Positions 8,396 through 16,887 are shown, numbered from the stretch's first letter. The stretch: 64,000 bases of DNA from Sporomusa sphaeroides DSM 2875 (GCF_001941975.2 NZ_CP146991.1:576501-640500), one strand, 5' to 3'. The notes: generated by a model not told the origin, from the sequence alone. Made by a program: numbers and translations.

Positions 8396-8848
8396 ATGAA
8401 CTGCATGCTTAAAAAGACGATTATTTATTCCATGCTTGGCTTAATGCAAGTTGGCATGTTTTCATCGGTTGCTGCGGCTGCACCTGTTTCTTTATATAAT
8501 GATAACTCACAACAAATATCATACCTTAGCCGCGGCCATGGACCTGACCGCGACCATCGCCGCGGACCCGGGCGTGATGACCGCCGTGACCATGACCGCC
8601 GTGACCATGACCGCCGTGAGCGTGAACGCCGTGAACAGGAGCGCCGCGAACAGGAACGCCGGCGTATCCATAATGAGCGTAAACGTATCGAAAATGAACG
8701 CCATGAGCGGGAAATGAGACGGCGGGCGCATGAAAGCCGCAAGGAATGGCGTGAACGTCAGGAACGGGAGAAACAGCGTCATGACAGGGAAATGCGCACC
8801 ATTGCCGCCCTGCTGATTGGTATTGCCATTGGCTCAGCAAATAATTAA
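8396..8848 (+). CDS. Secreted Arg/Glu/Asp/His-rich low-complexity protein
   Basis: 150 residues. There is a signal peptide (KKTIIYSMLGLMQVGMFSS, cleavage near AAAAP), then a highly charged stretch (about residues 47-130) built from repeats such as RRDHD and RREQE, and a short hydrophobic C-terminus (IAALLIGIAIGSANN) with a glycine-zipper look. The alternating basic/acidic repeats suggest a long single charged helix or a disordered polyelectrolyte in the periplasm or envelope. RBS AGGGGG lies 9 bp before the ATG. No family is recognised. The gene is convergent with the secreted-domain gene at 8867. Confidence 0.75.
   Translation: MNCMLKKTIIYSMLGLMQVGMFSSVAAAAPVSLYNDNSQQISYLSRGHGPDRDHRRGPGRDDRRDHDRRDHDRRERERREQERREQERRRIHNERKRIENERHEREMRRRAHESRKEWRERQEREKQRHDREMRTIAALLIGIAIGSANN
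8575..8660 (+). repeat. Tandem 15-bp repeats inside the charged protein gene
   Basis: GACCGCCGTGACCAT and degenerate forms repeat in frame (two near-perfect units, then GAGCGTGAACGCCGT, GAACAGGAGCGCCGC and GAACAGGAACGCCGG), encoding the (D/E)RR(D/E)x pentapeptides. Such arrays can change copy number by slippage without shifting the frame. Confidence 0.75.
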
Positions 8849-8866
8849 ATAATACGGGGAAATGGG

Positions 8867-9415
8867 TTATAAGGCGCGAATGCTGGTAATCTTCCATGCA
8901 TTATTGTAATCCCGCTCTAATAATACGTTATAGAGTTTTCCCGTGTCTTGCTTCCGGACTTCGATAAAGGCCCGCTGGTTGGTAACGCTCAGCAGCGAGA
9001 AGGAATCACGGTAGGCATCAAAGCCATAGGTAGCCGCCCGGTCTTTGAGGTATTGTACCGGATTATTGATAGTGTAGGCATAGTCGCTGCGGTAGTGGTA
9101 ATCGCGGGCCGAGTTGTTGGTACTGCGGTAATAAATTTTCCCGTCCTGATACCAGGCTTGACTCTCATCAGGACTTGGCCAGCTATGTTTGTGCTGATGC
9201 CAGCCACGGCCTGGCGGGCGGGAATCCTTAGAATGTTTGAATGTCTGTTCTTGTTTTTGCTGGGGCGTGTTGGATGGTGCTTCTGCAGCGAGAGCCTTAG
9301 TGGCTGGGATACCGGACAATGCTGCTCCTGTCAGAATTGCGGCACTCATTAAGGCTGCAGCCCGGCGTTTGTATTTGCGCCTCAGTTGTTTGCGTTTAGC
9401 GGAGTTAATTCCCAA
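8867..9415 (-). CDS. Secreted protein with one YGFD-type domain
   Basis: 182 residues. A positively charged n-region is followed by a signal sequence (AALMSAAILTGAALSG) with likely cleavage after ALA. After a His/Pro-rich linker, residues about 115-182 form a domain with the core YGFDAYRDSFSLL and the ending WKITSI. The same domain occurs twice in the protein at 11137-12465 on the other side of hcp, so the two are paralogues. Start is TTG with GGAGGG 6-7 bp upstream. Function unknown; location is periplasm or envelope. The domain's size and two-sided pattern resemble small beta-rich ligand-binding or inhibitor modules, but that is only an impression. Confidence 0.75.
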   Translation of the reverse strand: MGINSAKRKQLRRKYKRRAAALMSAAILTGAALSGIPATKALAAEAPSNTPQQKQEQTFKHSKDSRPPGRGWHQHKHSWPSPDESQAWYQDGKIYYRSTNNSARDYHYRSDYAYTINNPVQYLKDRAATYGFDAYRDSFSLLSVTNQRAFIEVRKQDTGKLYNVLLERDYNNAWKITSIRAL

Positions 9416-9503
9416 GGTTTTCCCTCCTTCAGCTTTATTTGTATCTAGTGTTTCAGATTTTTAAGAGCATAATTCTAGGTAAATATAGCAATATATAAAC
9501 AAA

Positions 9504-9538
9504 GCAAAGAGCCTGGCCGCAGGGGCCGGGCTCTTTGC
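9504..9538 (-). terminator. Terminator of hcp
   Basis: GCAAAGAGCCTGGCC pairs with GGGCCGGGCTCTTTGC around a short loop. It lies directly downstream of the minus-strand hcp gene. Confidence 0.8.
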
Positions 9539-9582
9539 TGTCAAAAGCGGATGAGGCAAAAACTGTTCAAGGCTGGCGCAGA

Positions 9583-10962
9583 TTACTTAAATCCCAGAAA
9601 AGCAGCGATACGTCCCCAGAAGGAGGGTTCTGCCACAGGCTCCGGATTAGCAGCATTAGCAGCAGCCGGGGTAGAGCCAAATATGGCTTGGAGATCTTGG
9701 TCAGGTGTGGTGATAAGTTGTAAATTGTAGTTATCTTGCAATACCTTTAGCACGTTAGGGGACATAAAAGCCGGAGGTGTAGGGCCCACACGGATGTTTT
9801 TGACCCCAAGACTTAGCAGTGTCAGCAGGATGGCTACCGCTTTTTGTTCATACCAGGATAGGATGAGTGTGAGCGGCAAGTCGTTAACACCGCAGTTAAA
9901 GGCTTTGGCTAAGGCTAACGCAATTTGGATGCCTGAATAGGAGTTGTTGCATTGTCCGAGGTCGAGCAGGCGCGGGATGCCGTCAATGTCGCCCAAATCG
10001 AGATGATTGAAACGGTATTTGCCGCAGGCTACGGTTAATACCACACAGTCTTGCGGAATTTGCTCCACCAGCTGGGTGTAATAATTGCGGCCCGGTTTGG
10101 CGCCGTCACAGCCGCCAACCAGGAAAAAGCGTTTAATTTTGCCGCTTTTTACAGCGTCCACGATTTTGTCGGCTAAGCCTAAAACGGCGGTGTGGTGGAA
10201 GCCGGTCATGAGGCTGGAACCGGCTTGTTCCGGCAGGGCGGGCAAGGCTTTGGCCTTGGCAATCAGCGCGCTGAAATCCCGGCCGGTAATATGCTCACAG
10301 CCCTCCATACCGGCTACGCCGCTGGTAAACAGGCGTTCCCGGTAAGACTCCTTGACAGGCATGATGCAGTTAGTTGTGACCAAAATAGCACCAGGGAAGG
10401 CGGCAAATTCGGTTTGCTGGTTTTGCCAGGCCGTACCATAGTTAGCTACCAGGTGCGGGAATTTTTGCAGTTCCGGGTAGGCATGGGCGGGGAGCATCTC
10501 ACCATGGGTGTAGATATTGATTCCCATACCTTCGGTTTGTTTAAGTAGTTCGTAGAGGTCGAGGATATCATGGCCGGTGATTAAAATACCGTGACCTGCC
10601 TTGGTGCCTGTTGATACCTTAGTGGGCACCGGGTTGCCAAAACGTTCGGTATGTGCTTTATCCAACAGTTCCATTACGCGGTAATTCATTTCGCCGCATT
10701 TCATTACCATATCAATATGGCGTTCCAGGCTAAAATCAACATTGGTTAGCGTAAAAAACATGGCATCATGGACAAATGCGTCAACTCGTTCATCACGGGC
10801 TCCAAGCTCGCGGGCATGGTAAGCGTAGGCGGCAATGCCTTTAAGACCAAAGGTCAGAATATCCTGCAAGCTTTGCAGGTCTTCATTTTTACCGCATACA
10901 CCCACTTTGGTGCAGCCGGTTCCATTGGCGGTCTGTTCACATTGATGACAAAACATACTCAT
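9583..10962 (-). CDS. hcp: Hybrid cluster protein (class III), hydroxylamine/NO-stress reductase
   Basis: 459 residues. The N-terminal cluster motif is CHQCEQTANGTGC...C (Cys3 spacing C-x2-C-x8-C-x5-C). All hybrid-cluster ligands can be found: His in GHDILDLYE, Glu in THGEMLP, Cys in TTNCIMP, GGCDG, VACGKYRFN and GQCNNSYSG, and Glu in WYEQKA. The helical insert of about 100 residues that class I/II proteins have after the first cluster is missing, which marks class III. Hcp detoxifies hydroxylamine or NO in anaerobes, in the cytoplasm. An unusual tail of about 30 residues follows the normal end: an Ala/Pro/Asn linker and then FWGRIAAFLGFK, an amphipathic helix. A Crp/Fnr-type promoter lies upstream. 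Confidence 0.95.
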   Translation of the reverse strand: MSMFCHQCEQTANGTGCTKVGVCGKNEDLQSLQDILTFGLKGIAAYAYHARELGARDERVDAFVHDAMFFTLTNVDFSLERHIDMVMKCGEMNYRVMELLDKAHTERFGNPVPTKVSTGTKAGHGILITGHDILDLYELLKQTEGMGINIYTHGEMLPAHAYPELQKFPHLVANYGTAWQNQQTEFAAFPGAILVTTNCIMPVKESYRERLFTSGVAGMEGCEHITGRDFSALIAKAKALPALPEQAGSSLMTGFHHTAVLGLADKIVDAVKSGKIKRFFLVGGCDGAKPGRNYYTQLVEQIPQDCVVLTVACGKYRFNHLDLGDIDGIPRLLDLGQCNNSYSGIQIALALAKAFNCGVNDLPLTLILSWYEQKAVAILLTLLSLGVKNIRVGPTPPAFMSPNVLKVLQDNYNLQLITTPDQDLQAIFGSTPAAANAANPEPVAEPSFWGRIAAFLGFK

Positions 10963-10993
10963 ATCGTTAAACCTCCGTATTTAGTAGTATTGA

Positions 10994-11043
10994 TAATTAC
11001 AGTATAAAGAAAAGAGGCGTGGCTGCCTGTGATATAAATCATA
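10994..11043 (-). promoter_or_regulatory. hcp promoter with Crp/Fnr-family operator
   Basis: TGTGATATAAATCATA at 11028-11043 matches the Crp/Fnr half-site layout TGTGA-N6-TCACA with nine of ten arm bases correct. On the minus strand a -10 box TATACT (11006-11001) lies so that a start site near 10994 puts the operator centre at about -41.5, the classic class II activator position. HcpR, a Crp/Fnr-family regulator, controls hcp in many anaerobes. The start site is inferred, not seen. Confidence 0.65.
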
Positions 11044-11106
11044 TAAACCTGTGATATTGCTGCTAAATTTATCCGATGACTTAGTCCCAGACGGACAAAT
11101 GATAAG

Positions 11107-11128
11107 AAGCCGCCTGGTTAGGCGGCTT
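11107..11128 (-). terminator. Hairpin after the PrcB-like secreted protein gene
   Basis: AAGCCGCC-TGGTTA-GGCGGCTT, just downstream of the minus-strand gene ending at 11137. Confidence 0.65.
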
Positions 11129-11136
11129 CCGGCTTG

Positions 11137-12465
11137 TTAGAGGGACAGGTTCATTTTTCCTAATACTTTTCCGGCTTGGTCGATAAAGGTTACATTAATA
11201 GCCTTGCCGGTCTCGAATATACTGCGGTCAACAAGTACATGGGCGGAAGGATTCACATAATCCATGGTCATCGGCGCACCAGGCTTGGGGCTTTTTGTTC
11301 TTACATTGACAGTCAACGTATTATCTTTCAATGTGACCTTTTCAATGCCGATCTCATTGGTGGAAGAAGTTCCGCCAAGGTAGGCCACTAAAGCCACTTT
11401 GTTGGTGAGATCCACTTTATTGAGTTTATCAAGAACTGCCTGGGGGACTTGCTGCTGAAAGCTTCTGGCCTGCAGTTCATAATTGTAGATAGCGGCTACG
11501 CCGGTACCCTGGGGATATTTAGGCAGGTTCCACTGCCAGTTCTTATATTTGCTGGTGGAATAGAGAACTTGTTCGCCGCTGGGGGTACCTGGTGTAACGG
11601 CAGTGCCTGCCACCTTGTACGTTGTCCAGATGGCATCACGTCCGCCGAAGGGTTTAACCAGAATCATGGTATATTTCTTGCCGTTGTGGATTACCTCAAC
11701 GTCGGTTTGTCCATGCCGTGACAGGGAGCTGCTGTTTACTTTGCGGATAACGGTAAATTTGTCTTTGTCTGAGAAACCATAGTTTTTGCCTTCATTTTTA
11801 GCAACTTTGATTGGGTCAAGCCGCCACAACTCGCGTCCGGCATCGACCGCCTGCTGCCATTTGATTACCTTGCTATAATCAAGGCCGGTGACGCCAGGAC
11901 CTACATCAGGTTTATTAGGCTTGTTCGGCTCGGTTACCTTGGCTTCTTTGATGGAGGTGATTTGCCAGATTTTGTTATTGCCATAGCCTGTCGGCTGGGA
12001 TAATTCCACTAAATAAAATGCCGGGCCGTGCCCTACCAGGACATAGGCTTTGCCGGTGCCGGCAGAGTTGTTGTAGTGTTTAAATATGAGGGTGAAGCTG
12101 TCTTGCTTGGCATCAAACCCGTATTTGGCAGCATTAGCCTTGACTACTTTTACCGGGTCCAGGAGCCATTGCTGCCTGCCTTTATTTGCCTCCTGCTGCA
12201 GTTGGTCTACGATGTTTTTTTCAAGTGCAACCGCAATGGTTTGTTTCCCGGTGTTGTTTACAACCACACGGCGCGTGGCTCCGTTGTTTTCTGTAATTAC
12301 AGCTTCTGTGGCAAATACTTCTGCCGCTGTCTGCTGCCCGTTTGCGGCCGGAGCCGATTGGCTTGCAGCCGCCAGGGCCAGCGGAGACAGCATTGGTACA
12401 AAACCGCCGGAGATAATTGCAGCTCCGGTTATTGCCGCGATTAATTTTTTATGCTTCAAGTTCAT
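11137..12465 (-). CDS. Secreted protein: two YGFD-type domains plus PrcB-like C-terminal domain
   Basis: 442 residues from the ATG at 12465, which has GGAGGAAC 8 bp upstream; longer in-frame starts have no site and would spoil the signal peptide. Order: signal peptide (LIAAITGAAIISGGFVPMLS, cleavage near ALAAA); domain 1 (about 110-185) with WLLDP and YGFDAKQDSFTLI, ending WQITSI; a Pro/Lys/Asn linker; domain 2 (about 210-285) with WRLDP and YGFSDKDKFTVI; then residues about 300-442 resembling the protease-complex subunit PrcB C-terminal domain (LVAYLGGTSSTNEIGIEKV...). PrcB-type domains are thought to act with secreted proteases. The first two domains are paralogous to the single one in the 8867-9415 protein. 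Confidence 0.75.
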   Translation of the reverse strand: MNLKHKKLIAAITGAAIISGGFVPMLSPLALAAASQSAPAANGQQTAAEVFATEAVITENNGATRRVVVNNTGKQTIAVALEKNIVDQLQQEANKGRQQWLLDPVKVVKANAAKYGFDAKQDSFTLIFKHYNNSAGTGKAYVLVGHGPAFYLVELSQPTGYGNNKIWQITSIKEAKVTEPNKPNKPDVGPGVTGLDYSKVIKWQQAVDAGRELWRLDPIKVAKNEGKNYGFSDKDKFTVIRKVNSSSLSRHGQTDVEVIHNGKKYTMILVKPFGGRDAIWTTYKVAGTAVTPGTPSGEQVLYSTSKYKNWQWNLPKYPQGTGVAAIYNYELQARSFQQQVPQAVLDKLNKVDLTNKVALVAYLGGTSSTNEIGIEKVTLKDNTLTVNVRTKSPKPGAPMTMDYVNPSAHVLVDRSIFETGKAINVTFIDQAGKVLGKMNLSL

Positions 12466-12699
12466 GAGTATTGTTCCTCCCGAAATTGTTTTTTGTATTG
12501 GCGCCTTCATAGTGTTAAACGCCGGAGGATCAATTGGGTAACGCAAATTTTTCTGGAAAAGATATCCTGGCAGCCGGATAATCTCACCAAAGTACGAAGA
12601 ATCCAAACTTTTTGGAGGTAAGAGCACAGTAGGTGTCGAAGAGGATATAGCTTGACGAAGGTTAGCTTTACAGTGCAATGGTATTTAAAATTTTGGACC

Positions 12700-12766
12700 A
12701 GTAGTCTGCCAGGGTATAAAGCCATAGGATGAAAGAACACTGTGGATATTGGCTTGGTGGACCCAG
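12700..12766. repeat. Dispersed palindromic repeat, short form (copy A)
   Basis: A 67-bp element starting AGTAGTCTGCC and ending GGCTTGGTGGACCCAG. It aligns over its whole length with the reverse complement of copy D at 48668-48733, including the inner AAAGCCATAGGATGAAAG. Its ends are more degenerate than in the other copies. It sits between the divergent PrcB-like and MFS genes. Confidence 0.7.
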
Positions 12767-12794
12767 GGAAGCAGAGGTAGTGAACATAGACAGA

Positions 12795-13982
12795 ATGAAT
12801 CCGGCAGTAGTAAAAGAACCGTTATGGACCAGGGCATTTATCTATCTGGCAGTTTCTAATGCGTTATTGGCTTCAGGCTTTCACATGCTGATACCGACCC
12901 TGCCGCTGTTTATCGCCGGTTTTGGGGGAACAGACGCGCAAATCGGGCTGATTATGGGGAGCTTCACTTTTTCCGCCGTATTGATTCGCTTTTATACAGT
13001 GCAGGGAATTAACAGGCTGGGAAAAACGAATTTTTTGCTATGGGGTATTGTTATTTGCATGATTGCGATAGCTGGTTATTATTGGGCGACAAATGTAGCC
13101 CTGTCATTATCAACACGGATACTTCACGGGGTAGGCTTCGGCATTGCGACGACGATGTACGCCACCATAGTATCTGATATTATTCCCGGCTCGCGCCGAG
13201 GGGAAGGGATGGGGTATTTCGGGCTTGGCAGTACCCTGCTCATGGCGTTGGCGCCGGCTATCGGCGTATGGGTGGTGGACAGTTACGGTTTCGCTGTTTT
13301 GTTTGCCGTTGCCGCGGCAAGCCAGGTGCTGGCGTTTGTGTGGACGCAGGCTTCACGTATGCCTGCCGCTCTGGTTAGCCATGCTGAGGCAGGCAGCCCG
13401 GGAATGGGCCGGCTTATTGAGCGGCAAGCGATTTTTCCTGCAGTTCTCAGCCTGCTGCTGGGCATTTGTATCGGCGGGGTGTTAAGTTTTGTGACATTAC
13501 TGGCAAGGGAGGTGCATGTTGCTAACGCCGGGTATTTCTTCCTGGTAGCTACCTCGAATGTATTTTTAGCGCGCCTGGTAACAGGCCGGATTTTTGATCA
13601 AAAAGGTCCTGCCTGGGTCATTATTCCCGGAGCGGTAGTTTTGTTTCTGGGTTTAATGATCTTGTCAAAGGTTTCGTCCCCGGACGCGTTTTTATGGGCG
13701 GCAGCCTGCTACGGTCTGGGTACCGGCTCAATGTTTCCGGCATTACAGACCTGGATGATCAACATGGTAACGCCGGAGAGGCGCAGTATTGCCAACGCCA
13801 CTTTTTTTAACGCGCTGGATACGGGTGTTGGCGGGGGGGCTATTGTGCTTGGCATTTTGGCCGGACAATCGGGTTATCAATCGATATATTTTTATTCTGC
13901 CAATGTTGTTGTCTGTTTTATTGTATTATATATACTATATTTAGTTAGACAAACTTATGGCCGGTCTACGCTAAAACCCTAA
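12795..13982 (+). CDS. MFS drug/metabolite efflux-type transporter
   Basis: 395 residues with 12 predicted membrane segments. The first helix region LLASGFHMLIPTLPLFIAGF and the following GTDAQIGLIMGSFTFSAVLIR are typical of the MFS multidrug/DHA1-like group. The frame is open further upstream (ATG 12729, GTG 12780), but 12729 lies inside repeat copy A, so ATG 12795 with AGAGGTAG upstream is preferred; GTG 12780 is possible. Substrate unknown. No regulator is adjacent. Confidence 0.87.
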   Translation: MNPAVVKEPLWTRAFIYLAVSNALLASGFHMLIPTLPLFIAGFGGTDAQIGLIMGSFTFSAVLIRFYTVQGINRLGKTNFLLWGIVICMIAIAGYYWATNVALSLSTRILHGVGFGIATTMYATIVSDIIPGSRRGEGMGYFGLGSTLLMALAPAIGVWVVDSYGFAVLFAVAAASQVLAFVWTQASRMPAALVSHAEAGSPGMGRLIERQAIFPAVLSLLLGICIGGVLSFVTLLAREVHVANAGYFFLVATSNVFLARLVTGRIFDQKGPAWVIIPGAVVLFLGLMILSKVSSPDAFLWAAACYGLGTGSMFPALQTWMINMVTPERRSIANATFFNALDTGVGGGAIVLGILAGQSGYQSIYFYSANVVVCFIVLYILYLVRQTYGRSTLKP

Positions 13983-14025
13983 TGATTTCCGCTGCGAAGA
14001 TAATTAACAGAAATGAGGTTTGTCC

Positions 14026-14979
14026 ATGAAAAAGGTTACAATTATCCTGCTTGTTGCCATGCTGGCGCTTGCCCTGACAGGCTGCACCGGCAACAAAACA
14101 GAAGATACTTCCCCCAAGCACTCTCAGTTGCAGGGCCTTACCATCGGGCTTATGCCTGATGTAGATTCCATTCCCTTTATCATTGCTCAGGAAAAAGGCT
14201 ATTTTAAGGAAGAAGGTTTAACAGTAACCCTTAAATCCTTTAAAAGTGCAATGGAACGGGACAGCGCCCTGCAGAGCGGCAACTTAGACGGGACTATCTC
14301 AGATATGCTGGCCGAGGCTTTTGCCAAAGCCGGGGGATTTGATACTGTAATTACTTCATTAACAACCGGCAGCTATAAAATGGTTGTTAACAAAAATGAA
14401 ACAGTTGCCTCCATTAAGGATTTGCAGGGCAAGGATGTGGCTGTTTCCAAAAACACCGTTATTGAATATGTAACAGACAAAATTGCCGATGAAAGTGGTT
14501 TGCCTGCTAATGGCATCAACAAAGTGGTTATTCCGCAGATTCCCGCACGCCTGGAAATGCTGCAAAATGGCAAGATTGCCGCCGCTACTTTGCCGGAGCC
14601 GCTGGCAAGTGTCGCCATAAAAAATGGCGGTAAGCTGGTAAACTCCTCCGACAGGCTGGGGATAAATCCCGGCGTATTACTCTTTACGGCTAAGGCTGTT
14701 AATGGCAAAGAGCAGGAAATTCATGCTATGTACCGGGCTTATAATAAAGCTGTCGACTACTTAGCCAAGGAACCGCTGGAGAATTATATCGATTTGGTTA
14801 TTGCCAAAGGCGGTTTCCCCCAGGATGTCAAAGGTGCGCTTGTTTTGCCTCAGTATAAAAAAGCTGTTGCTCCCGACCCCAAGGACATTGATGCTGTGAT
14901 GACCTGGCTGCAGGCCAGACAGCTTATTAAGAACAAGTATTCTTATTCCGAGTTGGTCGACACCCGTTTTGTCAGGTAG
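14026..14979 (+). CDS. ABC transporter substrate-binding lipoprotein (NitT/TauT type)
   Basis: 317 residues. The signal peptide ends in the lipobox LTGC, so the mature protein is lipid-anchored at Cys23 or so. The rest is a SsuA/ThiY-like periplasmic binding fold: IGLMPDVDSIPFIIAQEKGYF, FKSAMERDSALQSGNLDG and a middle hinge IKDLQGKDVAVSKNTVIEYV. It belongs to the family for aliphatic sulfonates, nitrate, taurine or thiamine precursors; the true ligand cannot be read off. GAGG lies 8 bp before the ATG. It starts a three-gene importer operon; the ATPase begins 6 bp after the stop. Confidence 0.92.
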   Translation: MKKVTIILLVAMLALALTGCTGNKTEDTSPKHSQLQGLTIGLMPDVDSIPFIIAQEKGYFKEEGLTVTLKSFKSAMERDSALQSGNLDGTISDMLAEAFAKAGGFDTVITSLTTGSYKMVVNKNETVASIKDLQGKDVAVSKNTVIEYVTDKIADESGLPANGINKVVIPQIPARLEMLQNGKIAAATLPEPLASVAIKNGGKLVNSSDRLGINPGVLLFTAKAVNGKEQEIHAMYRAYNKAVDYLAKEPLENYIDLVIAKGGFPQDVKGALVLPQYKKAVAPDPKDIDAVMTWLQARQLIKNKYSYSELVDTRFVR

Positions 14980-14985
14980 TTCATT

Positions 14986-15738
14986 ATGATCAGGATAAAA
15001 AACCTAAGTGTCGCCTATGAAGACCGCAACTCCAACAATATGGCGCTTAAAGACATTACACTGGAGCTTGCTGCCGGCGAAACCTGCGCAATCATTGGCC
15101 CTTCCGGCTGTGGCAAATCAACGTTGTTAAAGGTACTGGCCGGGATTATTAAAAAATTTGAGGGAACTGTCGAAATTAACGGGCAAGCCGTTAGACCGCA
15201 AAAGCAAAAGATTGGCTTCATTCCCCAAAATTACGGACTGCTGCCCTGGAAAACCATTTATGAGAATATACGCCTGGGCGTAAAAATAAAAAACAAACAA
15301 GCCAGTGATAACAGGCAAAACCAGGCAGCTATGGTTCAATTGCTGGGACTGGACGGCCTGGAGCATCGTTATCCCGGCGAATTGAGCGGCGGTCAGCAGC
15401 AGCGGGTTGCTTTGGCCCGTGCCTTTCTTTTGCAGCCCGATCTATTACTGATGGATGAACCCTTTTCGGCGTTGGACGCCATGACCAGGGAGGAAATCCA
15501 AAATGTGTTTTTGCAGGTCTGGCGTAAGCATTCTGTTTCCACTATTCTTGTCACCCATCATGTGGAAGAAGCGGTGTATTTGGGGCGGAAAATCGTTATT
15601 TTGTCAGCCACTCCCGGGAGGGTCAGTAAAATCATTGACAATCCGTTATTCGGAATAGAAGGGGTTCGCAACCAGCAGGATTTTTTCCGGCTTAGTATTG
15701 AATTACGCAAGATGATAAAAGAGGATTGGTCAAAGTGA
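14986..15738 (+). CDS. ABC transporter ATP-binding protein (NitT/TauT type)
   Basis: 250 residues. Walker A is GPSGCGKST (about residues 39-47), the signature is LSGGQQQRVALARA, Walker B is LLLMDEPFSALD, and the H-loop is VTHHVEEA. It powers the importer with the lipoprotein upstream and the permease downstream, whose GTG start overlaps this gene's TGA by 4 bp. Confidence 0.95.
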   Translation: MIRIKNLSVAYEDRNSNNMALKDITLELAAGETCAIIGPSGCGKSTLLKVLAGIIKKFEGTVEINGQAVRPQKQKIGFIPQNYGLLPWKTIYENIRLGVKIKNKQASDNRQNQAAMVQLLGLDGLEHRYPGELSGGQQQRVALARAFLLQPDLLLMDEPFSALDAMTREEIQNVFLQVWRKHSVSTILVTHHVEEAVYLGRKIVILSATPGRVSKIIDNPLFGIEGVRNQQDFFRLSIELRKMIKEDWSK

Positions 15739-16481
15739 GGAAAAAGGGACCGGGAGTTTGGTACCTGTACGGAACCGTGATTTTTTTTGTATTGTGGCAG
15801 GCGGCAGCCTACTGGGTAGCTTTGCCGATTATTCCGCCGCCGGCGGCGGTAATGGCTAATTTCATCGAAATTTTTGTATCGCAAATTGCTGTCCACGGTT
15901 TTTACAGTCTATGGCGTATTCTTGCCGGAGTTTTTTTTGCCGTACTTATTGGTATCCCGCTGGGACTCTGTATGGGGTATTTCTCCGGTTGGGACAAGCT
16001 ATTTTCGCCGTTAGTGTATTTAACCTATCCCATTCCGAAGATTGCGCTGCTGCCTGTTGTGATGCTGGTGTTTGGCCTGGGGGAAATGTCCAAGATACTG
16101 ATGATATTTCTGATTATCGTTTTCCAGGTCATTGTGGCGGTGAGGGATGGCGTTAAAAGCATTCCCAAGGAAACCTATTACCCCTTATATTCTTTGGGAG
16201 CCGGGTTCCCGGATATTGTCCGTGACATTCTCATTCCTGCTTCTATGCCCAAGTTTTTAACCGCGCTGCGGGTGGCTATGGCGACCGCTATATCGGTGTT
16301 ATTTTTTACAGAAACCTTTGGCACACAGTATGGAATGGGGTATTTTATCATGGACGCCTGGCTGCGGGTCAACTACCTGGAAATGTATTCAGGGATTGTT
16401 GCCTTAAGCAGCATTGGGCTGACCTTGTTTAGCACCATTGATTATCTGGAAAGAAAGCTGTGCAAATGGCAGTATCAATAG
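15735..16481 (+). CDS. ABC transporter permease (NitT/TauT type)
   Basis: 248 residues, about six membrane helices, with the BPD_transp_1 domain and the EAA-like loop YSLGAGFPDIVRDILIPA. The start is taken as GTG 15735 (GTGA overlap with the ATPase stop and AGAGGA 10 bp upstream); TTG 15726 is too close to that site. It forms the inner-membrane channel of the 14026-16481 importer. A terminator follows at 16494. Confidence 0.92.
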   Translation: MRKKGPGVWYLYGTVIFFVLWQAAAYWVALPIIPPPAAVMANFIEIFVSQIAVHGFYSLWRILAGVFFAVLIGIPLGLCMGYFSGWDKLFSPLVYLTYPIPKIALLPVVMLVFGLGEMSKILMIFLIIVFQVIVAVRDGVKSIPKETYYPLYSLGAGFPDIVRDILIPASMPKFLTALRVAMATAISVLFFTETFGTQYGMGYFIMDAWLRVNYLEMYSGIVALSSIGLTLFSTIDYLERKLCKWQYQ

Positions 16482-16493
16482 GCTGCCAGTAAG

Positions 16494-16540
16494 AAACCAG
16501 CTCTCTCCTTGTCACGAAGGGGAGACTGGTTTTATTTTTT
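16494..16540 (+). terminator. Terminator of the ABC importer operon
   Basis: AAACCAG...CCTT-gtcacg-AAGG...CTGGTTT, followed by TATTTTTT. Confidence 0.85.
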
Positions 16541-16637
16541 ATAGCTGGTATTTTAGGTAATGAATTATGAATACAACAAGAAGACATAAGATTGATTTAA
16601 ATGTAAACATGTAATATACTGTAACGGTATAAGTACG

Positions 16638-16869
16638 AGTAGTCCGTCAAGTCTAAAGCCATAGGATGAATTGCGCGAGATTTTTCGTCCAGCAAGGCGG
16701 AGGAGCCGCGCATATCGGACATATGTAAGGCGACGATAAAGTAAACACGGTTTGTGCCAAGCGATAGCGACAGCAGAAACCGATGTTGCCCTTATGCCTC
16801 GTGGGCCAACGAAGCTGGGCGGAAAATCTCGCGATAAGAACACTGTGGATTTGGGCTTGGCGGACTACT
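16638..16869. repeat. Dispersed palindromic repeat, long form (copy B)
   Basis: 232 bp bounded by AGTAGTCC and GGACTACT, with terminal inverted repeats of roughly 30 bp (…CAAGTCTAAAGCCATAG against CTGTGGATTTGGGCTTG…). Compared with the 66-67-bp short form, an extra block of about 165 bp sits in the middle, itself bounded by an inner inverted repeat (GCGAGATTTTTCGTCCAGC against GCTGGGCGGAAAATCTCGC). It nearly equals the reverse complement of copy C at 30363. It ends 5 bp before the ribosome-binding site of brnQ. The reading frames seen across it are by-products of the repeat. Confidence 0.85.
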
Positions 16870-16887
16870 CTAAAGGAGGACATATTG

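Noticed and set aside
8526-8897. His/Gly-rich minus-strand frame of 123 codons
   Set aside because: Antisense shadow of the Arg/Asp repeat gene; the low-complexity pattern is the reverse reading of its codons.
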